Shown one piece after another: positions 36,864 through 40,542 of a DNA stretch of 40,542 bases (positions are counted from its first letter, which is position 1; each line of letters opens with the position of its first letter). The position numbers and the translations under genes were made by a program. Where the stretch lies: assembly GCA_026984135.1 (NCBI GenBank), contig JALSSR010000209.1, forward strand, positions 1 through 40,542. Reading direction: 5' to 3'. The notes below the pieces were generated by a model, which saw nothing but the letters and a program-made list of their open reading frames with translations, did no database searches and was not told the origin of the DNA. The stretch comes from Bacteroidales bacterium (GTDB taxonomy: Bacteria > Bacteroidota > Bacteroidia > Bacteroidales > JAADJA01).

Positions 36864-36886
36864 GAGGTTGATCCGAAACGTGCCGG

Positions 36887-37273
36887 CTATTCATTCTCTC
36901 CTTCCAGGTCTTCCTGTTTTTTATCTTTTCTGTTTTTAATAATGCTTTCAATAAGGTCGGGTACTTTTTCAAATACCGACTGCAATCCCTTTGAGCGTGC
37001 AACGCTAACCATTGATATCTCATCACCTCTCGAAACCAGAAATCCTATTGGTTCCATACCGATTCCGGCACCGGCGCCGCCAGCTTTTTTCCCTTTTTCG
37101 TCGGCTTTTGACGACCCGCCACCTGCACTGCCGAATCCAACTCCGATTTTTATTACCGGTACACACGTAAATTCACCAAGTTGAAAAGGGTCGCCGATAA
37201 CAGTTTTAGTCTTTGCAACCGAATCCATCTGCTCCATAACCTTATTGAGCACATCTTCCATTTTAAAGTCCAT
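36887..37273 (-). CDS. GerW/YtfJ-family spore protein homologue
   Basis: VIGDPFQLGEFTCVPVIKIGVGFGSAGGGS; GMEPIGFLVSRGDEISMVSV. Confidence 0.88.
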   Translation of the reverse strand: MDFKMEDVLNKVMEQMDSVAKTKTVIGDPFQLGEFTCVPVIKIGVGFGSAGGGSSKADEKGKKAGGAGAGIGMEPIGFLVSRGDEISMVSVARSKGLQSVFEKVPDLIESIIKNRKDKKQEDLEGENE

Positions 37274-37275
37274 AA

Positions 37276-37878
37276 TTATATATTTTTAAGTTCTTTTCTG
37301 TTTCTATAAATAAATTTCACCAAAATTAATAAAATTCTGAAAACACTATGTTCTAACAATGCTATAACGCTAACGCTTCCCTGATAGTTCACTCTCAGAT
37401 TTATTCTGTTCGTATTAAACTGAACGAATACCGGAATGAGCCGGGCGTTATTAATCACATCACCGGTATCAATGTCAACATCCAGTTTTTTTAATCGTAG
37501 TGCCTTAAACACTTTCCATCCTAATTTTGAAAAAAGTTTTAGTTTTTTAACCTCCTTTTTATTTATCCGCCGTACAATTCTTTTTTTCTTTTTCACCGGC
37601 TCCTTCCGGTTTCTTTTTTCTTTTTCTTTCGACTCTTCCTTCTCAATCTCTTCGACTATCAATTTTCTTATAGGATAGATATTAAAGTGATAAAACGGTA
37701 TTTTAACTTTAATAAAAAAAATTTCCAGCTCATCAGGAATAAAATCTACCTTAAAAAGCCCAAGCCATTCAAAAAAATACCGATTTACAGTTGTATCAAT
37801 ATAAAATTTAAAAGGCACAAATAATATCCAGGAGATAAAAAGTAAAACACTGACAGTTATTATTACCAAAACTATCAT
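37276..37878 (-). CDS. DUF2953-like (YtfI-like) membrane protein
   Basis: N-terminal TM, basic middle, LDVDIDTGDVINNARLIPVF; directly upstream of the ytfJ homologue. Confidence 0.65.
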   Translation of the reverse strand: MIVLVIITVSVLLFISWILFVPFKFYIDTTVNRYFFEWLGLFKVDFIPDELEIFFIKVKIPFYHFNIYPIRKLIVEEIEKEESKEKEKRNRKEPVKKKKRIVRRINKKEVKKLKLFSKLGWKVFKALRLKKLDVDIDTGDVINNARLIPVFVQFNTNRINLRVNYQGSVSVIALLEHSVFRILLILVKFIYRNRKELKNI

Positions 37879-37886
37879 AAAGTCGT

Positions 37887-38801
37887 TTATTTGATATTGT
37901 TATATTTTTCGGTAATTTTTTTTATGGTCTCCTTTTGTTCGTTAATCTTATTAAGAAGTTCTTCTTTTTGTTTGTTATTTTCTTCAATTTTTCGTTTGAG
38001 TTCAATATTATCCATTCGATATTCAACAATGTTATCTTTCAGTTTTTCAATCTCCTTTTCAATTTTCTTCCTTTGTTTTTCCAAACTCTTCAGACTCTTT
38101 TTTGCTTGATCCAGCAATTCTTTATCACCACCTATTGAAGCCATTGATTCCTTTTTATTATCTATTTCGCCCTGCTTTCTATTCTTATCAGCTTCCAAAG
38201 AGTTTATTTGAGTTTCAGCATTTATAGAATCGTTTTCATTATGCTTTACTTTTTTATTGAATGACTCGGTTTGCTTCAAAAGCTTATCCAATTCGGAGTT
38301 TAGATTTTTCAATTCTTTATTTTCCTGTTCAAGCTCCTGCTCAACAGCTTTCTTATACTCTTCAACAGCAAAATCGTACAGAAAATGTTTTATCCCCTGA
38401 TATGTCTTTTCATTATCCACATTCCGCTTGTTTCCGTCAAATGAAAAAAAAGAGCTGTCAATTTCAAAAAGAGCTACCAGTTTTACGGCAGAGTCCACCC
38501 CATACACAGCACTGTAAATATTTATAAGGCTGTCGCTTATTCTATTTATCCGGGTATTAAGAATAACAATCTCATCATTATTTTCGGATACTTTCGACTT
38601 TGTATTTTGCCTAATAAGTTTCTTCCATGGTTTTATAACATCTTCAGCATTCGCCTGCGGTATCTTCACAATGAATGCAGGTTGTTCACCTTTCGACATC
38701 GTAACGGTTTTTTCGGTAATCTCTATTGGAAATTGTGCCGAAGTTGTAAATACAAGGGTAAACAGAATCAGAACGGTCAGAGTAAATTTAATTATTTTCA
38801 T
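37887..38801 (-). CDS. Hypothetical exported coiled-coil protein
   Basis: Signal peptide (FTLTVLILFTLVFTTSAQ); long K/E-rich heptad region. Confidence 0.7.
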   Translation of the reverse strand: MKIIKFTLTVLILFTLVFTTSAQFPIEITEKTVTMSKGEQPAFIVKIPQANAEDVIKPWKKLIRQNTKSKVSENNDEIVILNTRINRISDSLINIYSAVYGVDSAVKLVALFEIDSSFFSFDGNKRNVDNEKTYQGIKHFLYDFAVEEYKKAVEQELEQENKELKNLNSELDKLLKQTESFNKKVKHNENDSINAETQINSLEADKNRKQGEIDNKKESMASIGGDKELLDQAKKSLKSLEKQRKKIEKEIEKLKDNIVEYRMDNIELKRKIEENNKQKEELLNKINEQKETIKKITEKYNNIK

Positions 38802-38882
38802 ACTATTTGTTTTTGGATTGTCAATTAATTGTTAATTTACTATGTTTAAAACATTCTGCTAAAATAATATATTTTTTATAAA

Positions 38883-39293
38883 TCAGGAAACTATCGTCAT
38901 CACTATTCTTCTTTTTCCACCATAATTCCGAAACTCACAAAGATAAACACCCTGCCAGGTACCGAGATTCAGCCTGTGGTTTGAGATCGGAATAGTGACT
39001 GACTGACCGACGAGGGATGATTTTATATGAGCCGGCATATCGTCAAGGCCTTCAAAGGTATGAATATAATTTGATGCGCTTTCGGGGACTAATCGGTTAA
39101 AAACCGTTTCAAAATCGGTTCTTACTGTCGGGTCGGCATTTTCGTTCAGGGTGAGACCGGCGGAAGTATGTTGTATGAAAATATGCACAATGCCTTTCTC
39201 GGGCAGGGCCGGAAGATTATCCTCAATGATATGAGTAATCAAGTGAAAACCCCGTGGAAATTGCGGCAGTACAATAGTAACCTGTTCAACCAT
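38883..39293 (-). CDS. YjbQ/UPF0047 family protein
   Basis: GIVHIFIQHTSAGLTLNENADPTVRTD; LNLGTWQGVYLCEFR. Confidence 0.92.
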   Translation of the reverse strand: MVEQVTIVLPQFPRGFHLITHIIEDNLPALPEKGIVHIFIQHTSAGLTLNENADPTVRTDFETVFNRLVPESASNYIHTFEGLDDMPAHIKSSLVGQSVTIPISNHRLNLGTWQGVYLCEFRNYGGKRRIVMTIVS

Positions 39294-39311
39294 AATGTTC
39301 CGAATTAAAAT

Positions 39312-39362
39312 ACAAAAAAAGGCTGTCTCAATAAAAGGTAAACCCTAAATCAAAACAGCCCT
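39312..39362 (-). terminator. Terminator-like hairpin downstream of citrate synthase
   Basis: Minus strand GGGCTGT...GAGACAGCC followed by a T run. Confidence 0.6.
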
Positions 39363-39379
39363 ATATTAATTTCCAATAA

Positions 39380-40542
39380 CTACTCTTTACCCTTTTGTTC
39401 GGCAACTTTAGCTTTTGCCATAGCTTCAAGCATATCGGTTGTCAATGATTTGGGTCTTTCCAGCGGATATCCGAGAGCTCTGTCCCAGATAATATTGGCA
39501 CTGATACCCAAAGCTCTTCCTACACCGAAAAGAACGGTATAAAAATCATATTCTCTGACGCCGTAATGCCATTGAATAACACCGGACTGTGCATCAACGT
39601 TGGGCCAGGGATTCTTAGCTTTTCCCTGCTCTTTCAAAATAGGCGGGACAACCCTGTAAAGCATATCAACATATTTAAAAACGTTGTCGTCTTTAAGATG
39701 CTTAAGGCTGAATTCCCTTTGAAGAGTATAACGCGGGTCTGTTTTACGAAGAACGGCATGTCCGAAACCCGGCACAACCTGACCCGAGTTCAAGGTATCC
39801 CAAACATATTGTCTTATCTCATCTTCCGAAGGTTCACGATCTTCACCGCCGACCCTTTCAATCAGGTCGTGTATCCACATCAGAACATTTTGTGCAGCAA
39901 GTCCGTGTAACGGGCCTGCAAGACCGTTGATCATTGCAGAAATTGCAAGATAAATATCGGATAATGAGCTGGCAACAAGGTGTCCCGTATGAGCACTAAC
40001 ATTACCGCTTTCGTGGTCACTGTGAATGATAAAGTGCAATCTTGCAACATCATCATACGGTTTGGGAATACCCATCATATGGGCAAAGTTACCTCCGAAA
40101 TCAAGATTCGGGTTCGATTGGATACGCTCACCTCCGCGGTATAACTTGGCATAAATATAGGAAGCTATCTCCGGAAGCTTGGCAAGAAGGTTCAGGGAAT
40201 CTTCATACATCGGGTCCCAGTAATCTTTTTTAGAAATACCGGCGTTGTATTTCTTCGCGAAAAACGATTCGCGGTGCATCGCAACAATGGCTGCCGAGAA
40301 GACAGTCATAGGATGACTGCAGCACGGCATCGAATCAATCAGGTCGTAAACGTAGCGCGGTACAATTCTTCTTTTACTGAATTCATCAACAACTTCCGCA
40401 ACTTCATTTTCAGAAGGTATATCCCCTGTCAGAAGCAAATAAAATAAACCTTCGACATAAGGCATTTCGGCACCTTCGGGTTTCGGAAGTTTCTTAACCA
40501 CATCCATAAGCGGATAACCTCTGTACCTGATACCTTCATTGG
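39380..40542 (-). CDS. gltA: Citrate synthase (5' end outside the window)
   Basis: GHLVASSLSDIYLAISAMINGLAGPLHGLAAQNVLMW; GFGHAVLRKTDPRY. The frame stays open upstream of 40507 as NEGIRYRGYPLMDVV. Confidence 0.95.
   Translation of the reverse strand, partial: NEGIRYRGYPLMDVVKKLPKPEGAEMPYVEGLFYLLLTGDIPSENEVAEVVDEFSKRRIVPRYVYDLIDSMPCCSHPMTVFSAAIVAMHRESFFAKKYNAGISKKDYWDPMYEDSLNLLAKLPEIASYIYAKLYRGGERIQSNPNLDFGGNFAHMMGIPKPYDDVARLHFIIHSDHESGNVSAHTGHLVASSLSDIYLAISAMINGLAGPLHGLAAQNVLMWIHDLIERVGGEDREPSEDEIRQYVWDTLNSGQVVPGFGHAVLRKTDPRYTLQREFSLKHLKDDNVFKYVDMLYRVVPPILKEQGKAKNPWPNVDAQSGVIQWHYGVREYDFYTVLFGVGRALGISANIIWDRALGYPLERPKSLTTDMLEAMAKAKVAEQKGKE

Noticed and set aside
39312-39362. IS-element end (gagacagcctttttt)
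   Set aside because: The hairpin plus T run downstream of gltA fits a terminator; no transposase or second end is visible.
1-40542. tRNA, rRNA or prophage genes
   Set aside because: No tRNA-like cloverleaf, rRNA core sequence or phage structural protein was recognised; a tRNAscan/Infernal run would be needed to exclude small RNAs formally.

Overview
The window looks like Bacteroidota chromosome: TAnnTTTG-type -7 promoter boxes, T9SS type A C-terminal domains, an ECF sigma factor next to a membrane-anchored beta-barrel protein, and dispersed Bacteroidota-style intergenic repeats. The first ~16 kb is a sulfur/redox island with three parts: (i) a minus-strand operon of an SQR-like flavoprotein, a DUF1641 protein, a DsrC/TusE-like protein and a DsrE-like protein, divergent from a Crp/Fnr regulator; (ii) a Rieske protein plus a 920-aa cytochrome b / dodecaheme cytochrome c fusion; (iii) a plus-strand PsrA-PsrB-PsrC-like molybdoenzyme operon followed by two YeeE/YedE-like proteins and two membrane-anchored rhodanese-like proteins. 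The most unusual observation is that both rhodanese-like proteins lack the catalytic-loop cysteine (Ser or Gly in its place) and both end in the same tail, KKKK(A/T)VAAGGC. In the second protein the terminal cysteine is the only cysteine. This suggests an undescribed cysteine-tail sulfur carrier linked to polysulfide/thiosulfate metabolism. Other highlights are: a frameshift that removes a canonical T9SS sorting tail from a 14-blade propeller protein; LytTR-like direct repeats at matching promoter positions upstream of two paralogous T9SS proteins; two toxin-antitoxin-type gene pairs (one with a truncated HEPN remnant) inside a beta-oxidation-like operon; covarying terminator hairpins; and several palindromes and dispersed repeats. 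The rest is ordinary: dnaG, iorAB, gltA, acpH-like, ytfJ/ytfI-like, yjbQ-like. No rRNA, tRNA or CRISPR array was recognised. All family calls come from reading motifs by eye; no database search was run.
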